Shown: positions 52,858 to 63,671 of the stretch, in pieces
Layout of the letters: every line of letters begins with the position of its first letter
Numbering within the stretch: position 1 is the stretch's first letter
Translations under genes and position numbers: made by a program
Notes under the pieces: model-generated
Database searches by the model: none
The model's input: only the letters and a program-made list of their open reading frames with translations
Told to the model about the DNA's origin: nothing
NCBI GenBank assembly: GCA_010405405.1
Contig: MU004230.1
Span: 2,873,744 to 2,937,743, forward strand
DNA length: 64,000 bases
Direction: 5' to 3'
Source: Microthyrium microscopicum
Taxonomy: Eukaryota > Ascomycota > Dothideomycetes > Microthyriales > Microthyriaceae

Positions 52858-53682
52858 ATGGCGATTGTTTCGCAAAATCAGGTCCAAGCCGCAGCAGTTG
52901 ATCAGATACTTCATCCATCCACCAGCCAAACACCACAATACGACTTTAACTTTTCTAATTTCTTAAAACGAGAATATCGATACGGCATAGACATCGACCG
53001 CCCAATATGTAAAGCATTTGTTCAAGGCCACTGCCCAGCCGGGTCAAGTTGTCCAGACCGTCATCCAGCGCAAACCGGCTTTAATAGGTATGTCAAACCA
53101 CATCACATGGCTTTGGAGATCACACTAACCAGTTACCCCGGCAGTTTAGTATGTAAGCATTGGATGCGTGCGCTATGCAAGAAAGGTGAAGGCTGCGAAT
53201 TCTTGCATGAATACAATCTACGTCGGATGCCTGAATGTCACAGCTACGCAGATGATAGCAAATGCCCCAACGGCGACGACTGCATGTATCAACATATCGA
53301 CAAGTCACGTAAGCGACCTCCATGTCCTCACTATGATCGCGGGTTCTGTCCCCTAGGGCCACTATGTGCGAATAAGCACGTCAAGAAAGCCAAGCTATGT
53401 CAGCTTTATCTTGCAGGCTTCTGCCCCAATGGCCGAGAATGCCAGCTTGGCGCACATGCAAGATTTGCTTTCGATCTTAAAAAGCCGGTGGTCAAGGGCC
53501 AAGAGCCGCCCGAGGAAGCAAAGGCAGAGACACATGCAGACCAAGAGCAGAAATATGACGATGATGGACGGTTCAGCAAGGATGACCGACAATTTGGTGG
53601 TGGACAGCAAAAGTTTGGACGAGGCGGATGGCAAGGGAAGAAGCGAGGACGGGGAGGCTTCAAGCCTAGAGGACGTGGATAG
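52858..53682 (+). CDS. YTH1: Yth1/CPSF30, CCCH zinc-finger mRNA 3'-end processing factor
   Basis: Two exons (52858-53087, 53145-53682) give 255 residues. Five CCCH fingers are visible: CKAFVQGHCPAGSSCPDRH, CKHWMRALCKKGEGCEFLH, CHSYADDSKCPNGDDCMYQH, CPHYDRGFCPLGPLCANKH and CQLYLAGFCPNGRECQLGAH. In the family, fingers 2 and 3 read the AAUAAA signal within the cleavage and polyadenylation factor. The C-terminus is a Gly/Arg-rich tail (GRGGWQGKKRGRGGFKPRG). The intron at 53088-53144 is 57 nt and has no stop, so the unspliced frame also stays open; splicing restores FNSLVCKHW, the conserved spacing between fingers 1 and 2. Retention would insert 19 residues between fingers 1 and 2. Confidence 0.95.
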   Translation: MAIVSQNQVQAAAVDQILHPSTSQTPQYDFNFSNFLKREYRYGIDIDRPICKAFVQGHCPAGSSCPDRHPAQTGFNRYVKPHHMALEITLTSYPGSLVCKHWMRALCKKGEGCEFLHEYNLRRMPECHSYADDSKCPNGDDCMYQHIDKSRKRPPCPHYDRGFCPLGPLCANKHVKKAKLCQLYLAGFCPNGRECQLGAHARFAFDLKKPVVKGQEPPEEAKAETHADQEQKYDDDGRFSKDDRQFGGGQQKFGRGGWQGKKRGRGGFKPRGRG

Positions 53683-54600
53683 TCTCCCGATCACCACCAG
53701 CGATTCGGACGCATGCAGCCACGGCCTAGCGAACTTCTGAAGTTTAGAAGGAGATATGCGGAAGAATAATAGCATTGTCTAATAGTCGAGTCAGTCGAAG
53801 ATGTCTCAAAACTCAAGGTTGAGATTGGACCGCATGGAAGAAGTATTGATACGATAACTCGCCGTGCAATTTCGGCAGCAACCACAAAGACAAACCACGA
53901 CTGAATCTAGTATTATAGAGCTGCTTTACGAGTCCGAAGGTCAAGTATGTACGATATTGTTACGAGTATTGCGCAGAAATGTGACTAGGCTGTTGGTTCT
54001 GATGAAGAGGAGAATTGAGAGACGATGTCCACCAGAGATACCAACGATCTTCAGGCCTAACAAACCAGCCAAAATAACAGATTATGTCTTAAATTTTCCA
54101 TTGTCTTTTGAGTATCTCATGAATTACCGTGTCTTTGAAAAGAAAACTGATGAGGCGGTGACCCCGCTCTGGTGCTGGTGCTGGCTGGCCCACTCTGTTG
54201 CTTGCCTGGTTCTGGTGGGCGGCGCGTCTCTGCGCAAAAGGGGGGCGTCAACCATCCTTCTCTTTTTCTCTCCACCGCGTCTTTGCACCAATTCCATCGC
54301 ATCAACAGATCCCCATCAATGCGACCGAGTGGTGTTGTCAACTAGTTTGTAGATCTGCTAGTCCGCACCTCCCAAACAAAACATGCAACCAAACGTCGGC
54401 GCCCGGAACTTTCCGCACCCAGCGCGCAACAAGACTGGTTAGTAGTACCTCTCCAACTACACCTCTACACACACCTGATCCTTTGCTCCAATATTCCATT
54501 TCCCACCACTCTTCCTCCTACATCCCATTATTCACGTGTATTCTCTCTTTCTCTCTGTACCGAAGTTGCTCTATACTTGCGCTCCTACCCGTTGCCCGGC
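53683..54600. other. Intergenic, YTH1 3' side and SNF12 promoter
   Basis: About 920 bp. The last 300 bp are pyrimidine-rich, as in fungal 5' leaders. No gene recognised; a first non-coding exon of SNF12 could be here. Confidence 0.45.
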
Positions 54601-56157
54601 ATGGCTACCCGCCACACGAGAAACAAGACTTCTCTTGGCAGCATTACATATGCCGATCTTGCTAACACTTTCCAACGTCCAGGCCTTCCTCCAGTTGGCG
54701 CGCAATATCAGTTAGGCCAGCCCGTCGCACCGCAACGAGTTTCTCAGGATGAATCTGCACGCGCCGCCATCTACAAACGGCTGTCCATAGTCCCTACCGA
54801 TCGCGAAATTCCAGATGGCGTAGCAGATCTAGTGGTCGGCGATGTGGTAGAGCGGTATCAGTCACTGCGCGAGCTCGAGAAAAAACTAGATGCCGTCCTG
54901 ATCAACAAGCGTCTGGCTGCTAAGGACTCGAGTCAGCGATACGAGCGCCGTTTGCGTACTATGCGCGTGTGGATCAGCTGTCAGTCTTTGGATAAAGATA
55001 ACGGCGACACGCGTATGGAGGACACATTCGACTTTGGCGATGAGTCCGGCGATCGCAGCTACAAGATGCAAATTCAAGGTCGTTTGCTACCTGAAGACGA
55101 CGAGGAAGCCGAGTCCAAGGACAAGTCCGATGACACAAGCGGCATGGATGTCGACAAACCCTCGGAAGAAGCAGCAAAGAAAGAGGGCTCATCAAAACCA
55201 TACTTTGAGAGACAAAAGTTTTCTCATTATTTCCAAACTATCACCGTCACCTTCAATCCGCCTCAACACGCTCTTCCCAACGCCACAGTTCCTGCTCCAA
55301 TACAATGGAAACGACCAACTCCTACCCAAGAAGGCCAATTTCCAACTAGCCCCAACGCAAATTTCGATTGCTTAGATATCGAGCGCAAACTCGAGGAAGG
55401 TGTCCAGAGCGTGACTGTAAAATTGGAGCGTGCGGATCCAAATGGCCGGGTCCGAGGAAAGCTAAGTCCCGCACTTGCTCGAGTTCTCGATCGACAATAT
55501 GAGGACCAGAGTGGTGCCATGATGGGCATTTACAATTATGTCCGTCTAAAGGGACTAGAACAGGAAGGCCAACCACAATACTTCAGATGCGACGAGGCTC
55601 TAAAAGCTGTAAGTATTGTAATACATTACCTGAAACATCTCTAACATAATTAGGTCTTCGGTCAAGACTCGATGCACTTCACATACGCCCCTGAAAAAAT
55701 CATGGAGAACATTACTCCACTTCCAGATATATCTCTCCCATTCACTATCCGTCTATCTAACCCACCCGCGCCACCAACTATCTACGACATCCCCGTTCTT
55801 GTGGATGATCCTCTCGATGTCTTCACATCCTACTTTCGATCTGCGACCAATCCTCGTGATCAAAACTTTGTCAAACGCCTCGAGACAATCGCCCAACTCG
55901 ATAAGGACATTGCCCTTGCTATTCAGGGCATGTATGCGAGCAAAGCCAAAATCGACTTTCTCAACCAGTTGGCCAAGGAACCAGTTGGCTTCATGAAAAA
56001 GTGGGTCAGCTCACAGCAGGCTGACGAGGCAGTCATTCTTGCCGAAGAGAACGCCAAAGGACCCGAGTGGAGTCGTGGCGGTCAAGAAAGTCTTTGGGCT
56101 TCGCAGGGTGCTAAGGAGAGTGTGGGGCTGTTGTTGGCTCGAACGAAGCCTTTGTAG
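54601..56157 (+). CDS. SNF12: SNF12/SMARCD subunit of SWI/SNF chromatin remodeller
   Basis: Two exons (54601-55608, 55654-56157) give 503 residues. The ATG at 54601 is chosen over an in-frame ATG 24 nt upstream because MATRHTRNK looks native; either is possible. The family core is clear: a helical region near ELEKKLDAVLINKRLAAKDS, RTMRVWISCQSLD, FSHYFQTITVTFNPP and IQWKRP, then the SWIB domain (VKLERADPNGRVRGKLSPAL, MMGIYNYVRLKGL, YFRCDEALKAVFGQDSMHF across the intron). The C-terminal part is helical (RLETIAQLDKDIALAIQGMY). SWIB proteins scaffold SWI/SNF or RSC in the nucleus. The stop TAG at 56155 is followed by a long open frame in the same phase; see the next entry. Confidence 0.93.
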
Positions 56158-56916
56158 TTCATTGGGGAGCAGCCGGAATCTCTGGCATCTCTGGGTCAGG
56201 TTCCTGGTTTTCCTTCAGTTGTGCCAGATGTTTTGGATGGAGGCTTGGTCGAAAAGTCACCAAGTTCTTCTTCAACCATGGCAAACATGCCGTATGTTTC
56301 GTCCCAAAAAGTCTCCAACCCCCCTTTAGCTAGGGCAGACAGTCCAAACGATGTTTTGATTGTAAACTCCCTCAAACCTCCTTCAACTATGGCAAACCTT
56401 TCGAATGATGATTTGATCGCAAGGATTTCCAAACCCCCTTTAGCTATGGCAAATGTACTGAATGATAATTCGATCGAAATATTCCCGGAACACTCTTCAA
56501 CTGTGCCAAATATTCGGAGGCAATCGCCACTTGTTGATCACAATCAGCAAGAGAGGCATAACAAAGTTTCAAATTTTATTCCGTTCGTAACTTCAAAAGA
56601 GGACAAATGCGGTGTCTGCAAAGAAGAGAGAAGGGAATGTCTCATTGAGAAGGATGGCGAAAGATGCAAGCCCTGCCGTTTGAAAGGACGCAAATGTAGT
56701 CTTATTGGGAAGCGAGCGGGGGATATCCGGGTCAAAAGCGAAAAATGCGATGCCTGCAAAAAGGACAGGAGAATCTGTGTCGTTGTCATGGCTGGCGAGA
56801 GATGTGTGTATTGCGAGTCAAGGGGATGCAGATGTACTCTTATTGAAGAGCGAACGCCGAAGGGGAAACTATCGAGAGACAAGAAGCGCGTCCTCTCAGA
56901 TGCCCAGAGTGTATAA
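56158..56916 (+). CDS. In-frame downstream ORF with tandem Zn2Cys6-like clusters
   Basis: An open frame continues in the SNF12 phase right after its TAG for 252 codons. The first ATG is at 56278 (ACCATGG), giving 212 residues as a separate gene. The front part is four or five degenerate 19-residue repeats (NPPLARADSPND..., KPPSTMANLSNDDLIARIS, KPPLAMANVLNDNSIEIFP); a repeat-like piece (VPDVLDGGLVEK) lies before the first ATG. The C-terminal third has two copies of C-x2-C-x6-C-x8-C-x2-C-x6-C (CGVCKEERREC...CKPCRLKGRKC and CDACKKDRRIC...CVYCESRGCRC), matching the spacing of fungal Zn(II)2Cys6 DNA-binding clusters, then a basic tail. Whether it is an independent gene, a readthrough or spliced extension of SNF12, or a fossil is open. 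Confidence 0.6.
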   Translation, partial: FIGEQPESLASLGQVPGFPSVVPDVLDGGLVEKSPSSSSTMANMPYVSSQKVSNPPLARADSPNDVLIVNSLKPPSTMANLSNDDLIARISKPPLAMANVLNDNSIEIFPEHSSTVPNIRRQSPLVDHNQQERHNKVSNFIPFVTSKEDKCGVCKEERRECLIEKDGERCKPCRLKGRKCSLIGKRAGDIRVKSEKCDACKKDRRICVVVMAGERCVYCESRGCRCTLIEERTPKGKLSRDKKRVLSDAQSV

Positions 56917-57103
56917 TAGTTGGACTTCATGAAAGGCTGGACACGCGGAAGCTTCGCAATAGATCCATTATTTGGTGTGACTAGTGTAATTTAATACATG
57001 CTTTCTTTTGGTTATCCGCTTTATCTCTTTTAGGCGCATCGATTCAGCTATAAACTTCTTGGGCAAGGCCATCACGATGACTACTTATCTATCCATCAAC
57101 AAG

Positions 57104-58863
57104 CTAAACCCCAATGAAATACAGGCGCGTAGCCTCATCATACTCCAAAACCACCTCCTCTTCCATCTCAACTAAGTCGACATCCATTTGCTGCCACACA
57201 TTCAACACATACGCATCCCTCAAGGCATACTCCGCTGACCGAAACGTAGCACAAACATAACAATTCCCCCCAACATTCGTTTTTCCGGAGCCGTGCATCT
57301 TGCCAAAAGCATCCACTGGACTCATCACCATCAGCAACTTACCCGCCTTTCGAACCACCATACCCGCTCTTACACGCCTTCGCCATTCAATACCTTGGTT
57401 CTCCTGAGCCTTGCTCGAATTCACTACCTCCTCCGCCTTGGCCGCGGCTCCACGCAAGCTGTCCACGTGCATCTTCCACAGCTTCATGCGTAATGCGACA
57501 GCTCGCTCGCGCGCTACGCCTTCCGCTTTGCAGCACCTCTCGTCGAACTCTCCTTCGGCCATGGCGAGGACTTGCGCACCCGTATGCCAGGGAGCCACAC
57601 ACTCCACGTCTACGGGCACGGCACTCGCGCTGAGCCAATCCCGCATGTGCTTGTTGTTCCAGGTACGTGGAGCTAACGGATCATACACAACCTCGCGCTT
57701 CGGCGGGACAGGTACGCGTAGGAGCGAGGCATAGCGGAGCGTATTATGGCTACTTCCCACATCAGGCTGCGCAGGTGCCAAACATGCCACAACGCGTGTT
57801 TTTGGCGTACGTGTGGCTAGTGGATCAAAGACGTGCTTCAGCACTTTCGTTAGCGCAGACTGGCGGAAGGGGATATATGGTGCTCGTCCCGGCTTTCCCT
57901 CCTCCGGGGTAAGCAGGGCGCGGCCACGAATACAGGCTTGTAGGACGGACAAGCTGGTATTGATGTCGCGGGCCTCATGCATGCGTTCTTTCGAGTGCGT
58001 GGTGGATGTATCGCGGAGTGCTTCACTGCCTGCGAGATCAACGAGGTATAACAAGCCATCCGGGGCGGCGGGCGTGACAGGGTCGGTGATGGTGATACGT
58101 GTAACCGCATGCGCTCTTGAACTCTGTGCATTTTTCACTGTCTCTGCTGTACTTCTCAGCCGAGCAGCATTGTCCACATGTGCTAAGAACTCAGATGCCT
58201 TCAAGACGCGGGGCTCAGAGCAGCCGACGAGACGTGTTTCGCCGAAAGAATCTTCAAGTAATGCGATGGGTTTTCGATCGGCGAGTAGATCATAGGCAGC
58301 GTTGAGGGTAGTTCCAAGCTCAAAGATAGCGATATGCACATTACGATAGCCACCGTCCTTATCGCGTTGGCCGCAAAGTTGATGAGCAAGTAGGTGCTGG
58401 AGGGCAGAAATGGTATGTGTTTTGCCACTGCCGGTTTGGCCGTAGGCGAAGAGTGTCGCGATACCGCCTTTGAGGGCGTGGGTGACGAGAGGAGCGGTGA
58501 GGTCCTCGTAGAGTGTTTCTGTGGACTCGGTGGGTCCGTAAATGCGGTCGAGGAAGAAGGCAGAGGACTGGTCTTTGTTAGCTGATGCTCTTGCGGACTG
58601 TTGGAGATACATACGCGAAGCTTGGGCCCACCTGGGAGGCCGAGAGCTAGATTGTGTAGTTCGACAATGTTGTTGGTTCGTGAATGGACGCCTGAAGTTT
58701 GCCCCTTCTCGGCTTCATGTTCGAGAATTGGACGGATGCGAGCAGTAATGACAGTATCGTCATTGCGTGGGAGGTTGACTTGTTCTTTATCGACGTTTAC
58801 TGGCCTGGTTCGAGCCTGTTCGACTAGAAATTGGAAGGTCTCTGTGTGTTCTGCTGGATTCAT
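57104..58863 (-). CDS. Compact kinesin-family motor protein
   Basis: Two exons (58863-58615, 58567-57104) give 570 residues. The motor domain fills most of the protein: VITARIRPIL near the start, FFLDRIYGP after the 47-nt intron (acceptor GACCAG), P-loop AYGQTGSGKTHT, switch I region NAQSSRAHAVTRI, switch II LVDLAGSEALRD, then RDINTSLSVLQACI and SALTKVLKHVF. The switch I motif is SSRAH where nearly all kinesins have SSRSH. After the motor comes a short helical region (DERCCKAEGVARERAVALRM) without a long stalk, and a C-terminal compact part ending in LEYDEATRLYFIGV. N-terminal extension plus NDDTV suggest kinesin-13/KIF24-like affinity, but class is uncertain. It moves along or depolymerises microtubules if active. 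Confidence 0.88.
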
Positions 58864-59470
58864 TTTGAGAATGTAAACAGTGGCGGCAAAAGGGGTTAGC
58901 AGCTTAGAGTAGATCAAGCGATTGAATTTTTTAGATAGTATTGATGGCAAGATAGTTGGAAATAACGATTTATTCAATGCTATTCTCTTTCAGTACTAAA
59001 AGGCGAGATTCAAATTCTAAAGGCGGATGTTCTATTTTATACTGATAGTGTTTTGTTGTTGCCTGGTTGCTCGGCGGGAAACAGTATTCAGGGGTTAGTG
59101 ATCATTGATAAACAAACCGCGTTCCATTAGGCAACACTCTTTGCACCCATTGACTGCTCATACCTACGGATAGCATCGAAGGCATTGATTGGAATGAATT
59201 ATTTTTTAGATTGGGAAGATTTGACATTAATGTCTTTCAGCCAAGTGAGCCATAATAAACTCCCATATGCTCTACCCGCGCCGCGGGTGTGACTGACAGG
59301 ACATCAAAAGGTACTTTACGTATCTTTATGTTTACGGACCTTTCATGAATCTTTCGATGAGCTTTGGACATTGATGTAGTTCTCACTTTCTACGAAGAAA
59401 AGAAAAAGGAATCACAAAATACGTAGTTGCTTGATGAAGCACCATTTTGTTCAACTTCAATATCAAGAGC
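58864..59470. other. Intergenic between two minus-strand genes
   Basis: About 600 bp, AT-rich. Promoter of the kinesin and 3' UTR of the next gene. Nothing else recognised. Confidence 0.45.
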
Positions 59471-62400
59471 TCATCTTCTCGGCACCAAAGGTATTCCAGA
59501 ACTTGAAGTTTGCTTGTCCGACTTCCTATCCCTCAACTCCGATTCTAGCTTTGCACAGGTACTATCCTGGACACGCGTATGTTGGCTTGATTTCTCCATA
59601 TACAACTGGATCTTGTCCTCCTGATTTTGAGATGCCCTATTGCTCGTGGCGTACTGGTGCTTGATGTCAACCTCGTTTTTCAAGGCAATTTCATCGATCA
59701 TTGAAAGATTATCCATATGATTTCTAGATAGAGTGGAGAAATGGTGAGCCGGTAAAGGCTCTGAACCAATAATTGTCTTTGACTGGTTCTCATTTGACCC
59801 GCCTAGGGCTCCAGACGATGTCACCGATGCTGAAGATGACTGGCCAAATATTACTGCTCCATTGGGATATTGAAACGGGTCAGAAGAATCTAGACGTCGC
59901 GACTGTTTTGGCACAGTCCACAGAGCCTGCCTCCTGTCACAGCAGGAAGGGGAGAGATTCAGTACCTGACACTTTTCGAACAGCTCATTCTGTTGGGGCC
60001 AATAGATGTTGCCCACAAGATTCCGCTTGTTGGACCAAGTTGTGGAATATTCGTCGCGAATATGTTGTAAAACTGAAATACTAACAGCCATCAGCCCTCT
60101 ATCCATTGGTACTTGAGACCAATTGCGACAAAGCTCTGCCCCTGAGGCTGGCTGAAGTAAACCCTGAAAATTCGAAGCAAATATGGTGATAGCATTGATT
60201 TCTGTAGTGAAGCTTGCCCAACCTCCACTTGTCAACTGGAGATATGTCTCCCGGGGACGAAGAGATGATTGCCCTCGGATTATATCGAGGAATTCCCAGC
60301 CTCGGACACCTGGCTGGCGAGAAGCATGCAAGAAGGTCTCCTCGTAGTCTTTGACTACCACTTGATAATCGTGAAGATCAAAGAGAAGATTTGTGTTTTT
60401 CCGTATCACTTCATGGAGAAGATTGTTTTTGGTTCTTTGAATTGTTTTCGTAGAGATAATGTCACCGTGCTCGTTTCGTGTAACCTCTTGGAATTCCTCA
60501 GCGGGCTCTTCTCCCACCTTGAGACCCCAGTTTGATTTATCCAGCAAAGCTGCGACCGCTGCATTCGGATCAGCGCCGTCAATTACATGATTGAACCTGT
60601 CAATCTCGAAGAATCGGCTCATGCTATGTGGGCTCTGAGCATGAGATAGCTGCGTACGCGTAAGTAATAAGATTGCACTTGCTCCATTGACAAGCCAGGC
60701 TCGATCATCTTGGCTGTCATAAAAGCTGACTCGAACATTCTTCTGGGCAGCTCTTATGAGAGCCTCAAAGCTGGTGTGAGAAGTGCCGTGAAAACTCCTA
60801 TTTAGATGTCCCCGGCCGACTGGCATCCCTCCTTGCACAATCTTTCCGACTGTGAGCGAGCTGTCTCGCAGGTTAAAGCCTCGGGCACTAAAGTAAGTAT
60901 TACTGGCACCAATCTCGTTGTAACCAAAAAATTCAGTACCTAAGTGAATTAGAAGAGATTTTCAAACTAAGCGTCTTTCTAAAGAAAGGACAGCAAAAGG
61001 ACATTCTCACCAGCAAGTGTTTTAACCGTTCTCGTCCATCCCACAAAGTGCCTCGCACTACTTTCGACTTCTTCTACCAGTTTGTCTGACGTTACTTTTG
61101 CTTGTAAATCAGCTGCCTTGGAAGATGCAATCCGATTTCCTGCGTGATCCCACATGAAATGCCATTGTATAGAGTCACTTGTGGCATCTGTTGCCACGAA
61201 CATTGTGGAGAATCCTCTCAATATTTTGGCCCCTTGGAAGTCCGTCAGCCAATCGGCGTTACCCAAAGTAACCATCAATGGTAGCGAGAGTTCGAGCCCC
61301 CGTTGACCTTCTGGTCGAGGTGAGATGGGAAACCCTTGTATCAATGTAGCATGCTCGAATAAATCAAACCAGCAACAGTTGACGAAGTCTTCGCGTTTCA
61401 GTGAGCTAGGCCTGGTCTCGGACACTATGAGTATTTCAGGATAACCCTCCTTTTGATTGCGGGGATTTACTGGTGTCTCCAGGACCTCAGAAATTGCTAC
61501 CCGATCTGTCATGTTGTCTGATATCAAAGCTGCACTAAGCCACGAGAGCAGCTCCCCAGTCTCAGACAAGCAGGGGGCCCGACCGAAAGCTAGAACATCC
61601 AGTCCTTTTTGCGTGATTTCGCATCGAACAACGGTTCCATCAAGTAAAGTTGCTGAACCTTTTAGTAATTGTTGTATGAAGCGTTATGAAACAAATACTT
61701 GCCTGAAGATTGCTGTCCAGTGTCCTTGAGTGCCTTTTGAACCACATCAAGGAGCTCGGGACCACCTAAGGGCCAGGTCTGCCGTACATATTGTTCAATA
61801 GACACTGCCTGAGCGTGGCTTGGCGAACCAGTCAGTGTAATGATTGAATGGAGAGGTCTTTCGCTTCCTTCGCTGTAGTATTTCTGAAAAAATTCCATGC
61901 AATTAACATCAACCAAGAAATTAATAAAGAGTGAACCCCCTTTCAAGAATATTGACTCATCGGATTTCAGATCATTGATCAGACTCATCATTGTCTTTCG
62001 CATCCATGATATTGCTCCACATTCATGGGAACTGAACAAAATGCGTAACTTTGCCAATAGCCAGAGATATTCCGCACCTGACAGTAAGATTGCCCATGTC
62101 TGACCATGGTTTTCATCAACGGAAGCATTTTCTATGGCGTCCTGTGATATACCATCACCATATGAGTCGCTATCTACTTCTTCAACTGGAGGTATCGATT
62201 GTTTATGTAATAGAGGCTTTATGAAGTCAGTCGAAGACGCCTTCGTTTGAGTAAGTTTACTGACATCGTCACCTCTACTTCCAGCATCTGCCAAAGCCTG
62301 GAGATATTCGTTCAATCTTTTTTCAAGGTCTCTCGCGATGGACCTAAGCGTCTTTAGTGACAGTGCTAGACAGTGCTATGTCCTAGAATGCTGGGGTGAA

Positions 62401-62771
62401 TCGAGAAAGAGAATCATTCTCAGCTCTATAATCCACGCTAACAACCAGGACGTACACCAAAGGAGCATGGTAAAATCATCTTACTCTGCGTTGTCTCGGA
62501 TGAGTGAAGCAACCTCACTGTGACCCTTTTGCCTGTACTTAAGATCCAATTTGTTCGAAAACTCCTTCAACAATAAGGTTATCGAGTGGTAGTTACGCCC
62601 AGCCGAAATTATTCGGGGACTGTAGGCTTTGATCTCGACCAACACATGTCGGGTAAATCGAGACATGAGTATCTCATTGGATCTATGAGAATAGTGTAGT
62701 TTTTTAATATGGGAGCCAGACGCTGCCTCTCCTATCGCTTGCGATGTATCGTCGCGAAAAAGATAATTCAT
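59471..62771 (-). CDS. Large fungal-specific protein of unknown function
   Basis: Four exons (62771-62485, 62343-61703, 61658-61011, 60939-59471) give 1014 residues; the start at 62771 is the first ATG of the open frame and an upstream exon is possible. The intron at 61659-61702 begins GCAAGT, a classical GC-AG intron, and only this reading restores QQSSGSATLLDGTVVRCEIT. Middle-region phrases (WFDLFEHATLIQGFPISPRP, ELSLPLMVTLGNADWL, AKILRGFSTMFVATDA, IQWHFMWDHAGNRIAS) match a type of large fungal hypothetical protein I have met in ascomycetes, but I cannot name a domain. The part after about residue 525 is mixed, with DLHDYQVVVKDYEETFLHAS. The tail is Ser/Gln/Lys-rich. No membrane segment or signal peptide. 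Confidence 0.72.
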
Positions 62772-63671
62772 TTCGAAGCGAGTCTGTTGGGCAATGTACA
62801 AGATAATTGTGATCTTCGATTCGAGTTATGCTCCGTACTGAAATATAGCTTCTCAACAAGCATGCTAGCGATTATTGAGCTTGGAACAAAAGTACGACAA
62901 ATGAATTGAGGAGCGACCGGATTTTAAGGAGTTCAGTAAAATGCCTCGCGTACATACTTGGTAGGTTGGGAAATGGCATCGGGCTGAGAGTGGCGCAGTG
63001 CATGCGTTTCTCAGGTGCAAGGCGTTCTCGGACAGTCAACGAATTGTTACGACGTGAAGTGCAGAAAATTGGTTGTCGTGGTTAGATCTGACCTTGAAGT
63101 ATTTCCGAATTTGCCATTCAGCCCTAAAGCTTGCAGAAGCCAATTCGCTTCAAGACTTGATTTTAGACTTCAAGGCGTTGAAGCTAAATTTGGTGGTTGG
63201 AAAGTAGCCAATTACCGTGGCCTGTGCCTGATGTTGGGCTTATAAGGCTGAAAACGACATCGGCTCACTGCGATCTACGGTAGACCTGAAATACAGGAAG
63301 CCACAGATATGGCGACTGCTTCCCAGAACTCGTCTGCCCTGAACTCGGAACCAGACAGCTTGACTTTGGCAAACGGGAATGCTTTCGAGAAAATGTAAAC
63401 ATACTAACATATGCATTGAATAGAATGTGTTTGGATTATATTACACACAAAAAGTAGGAAGAGAGCGACGAGTCTATAGTGATTTCGGGAAGTCTGTGGT
63501 AGCCTTGGAAGTATGGAGTTGCATCGTTTTCTTGATCTTTTCCAGAGCTGGAGCTGGCAATACAGTCCCAAAATGCAGCGAAGCTTTTCGATTGAAGGGA
63601 GGCCACAGCCTCACTATCAGATCGAACATTTTTGAAGAGGCCTGAGAAAGTTTCCAGACAACGGCCTAGAT
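62772..63671. other. Intergenic, upstream of the large protein and downstream of ERG24
   Basis: About 900 bp. A further 5' exon of the large protein may lie in 62800-62960, but the frames there do not connect cleanly. Nothing else recognised. Confidence 0.4.
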
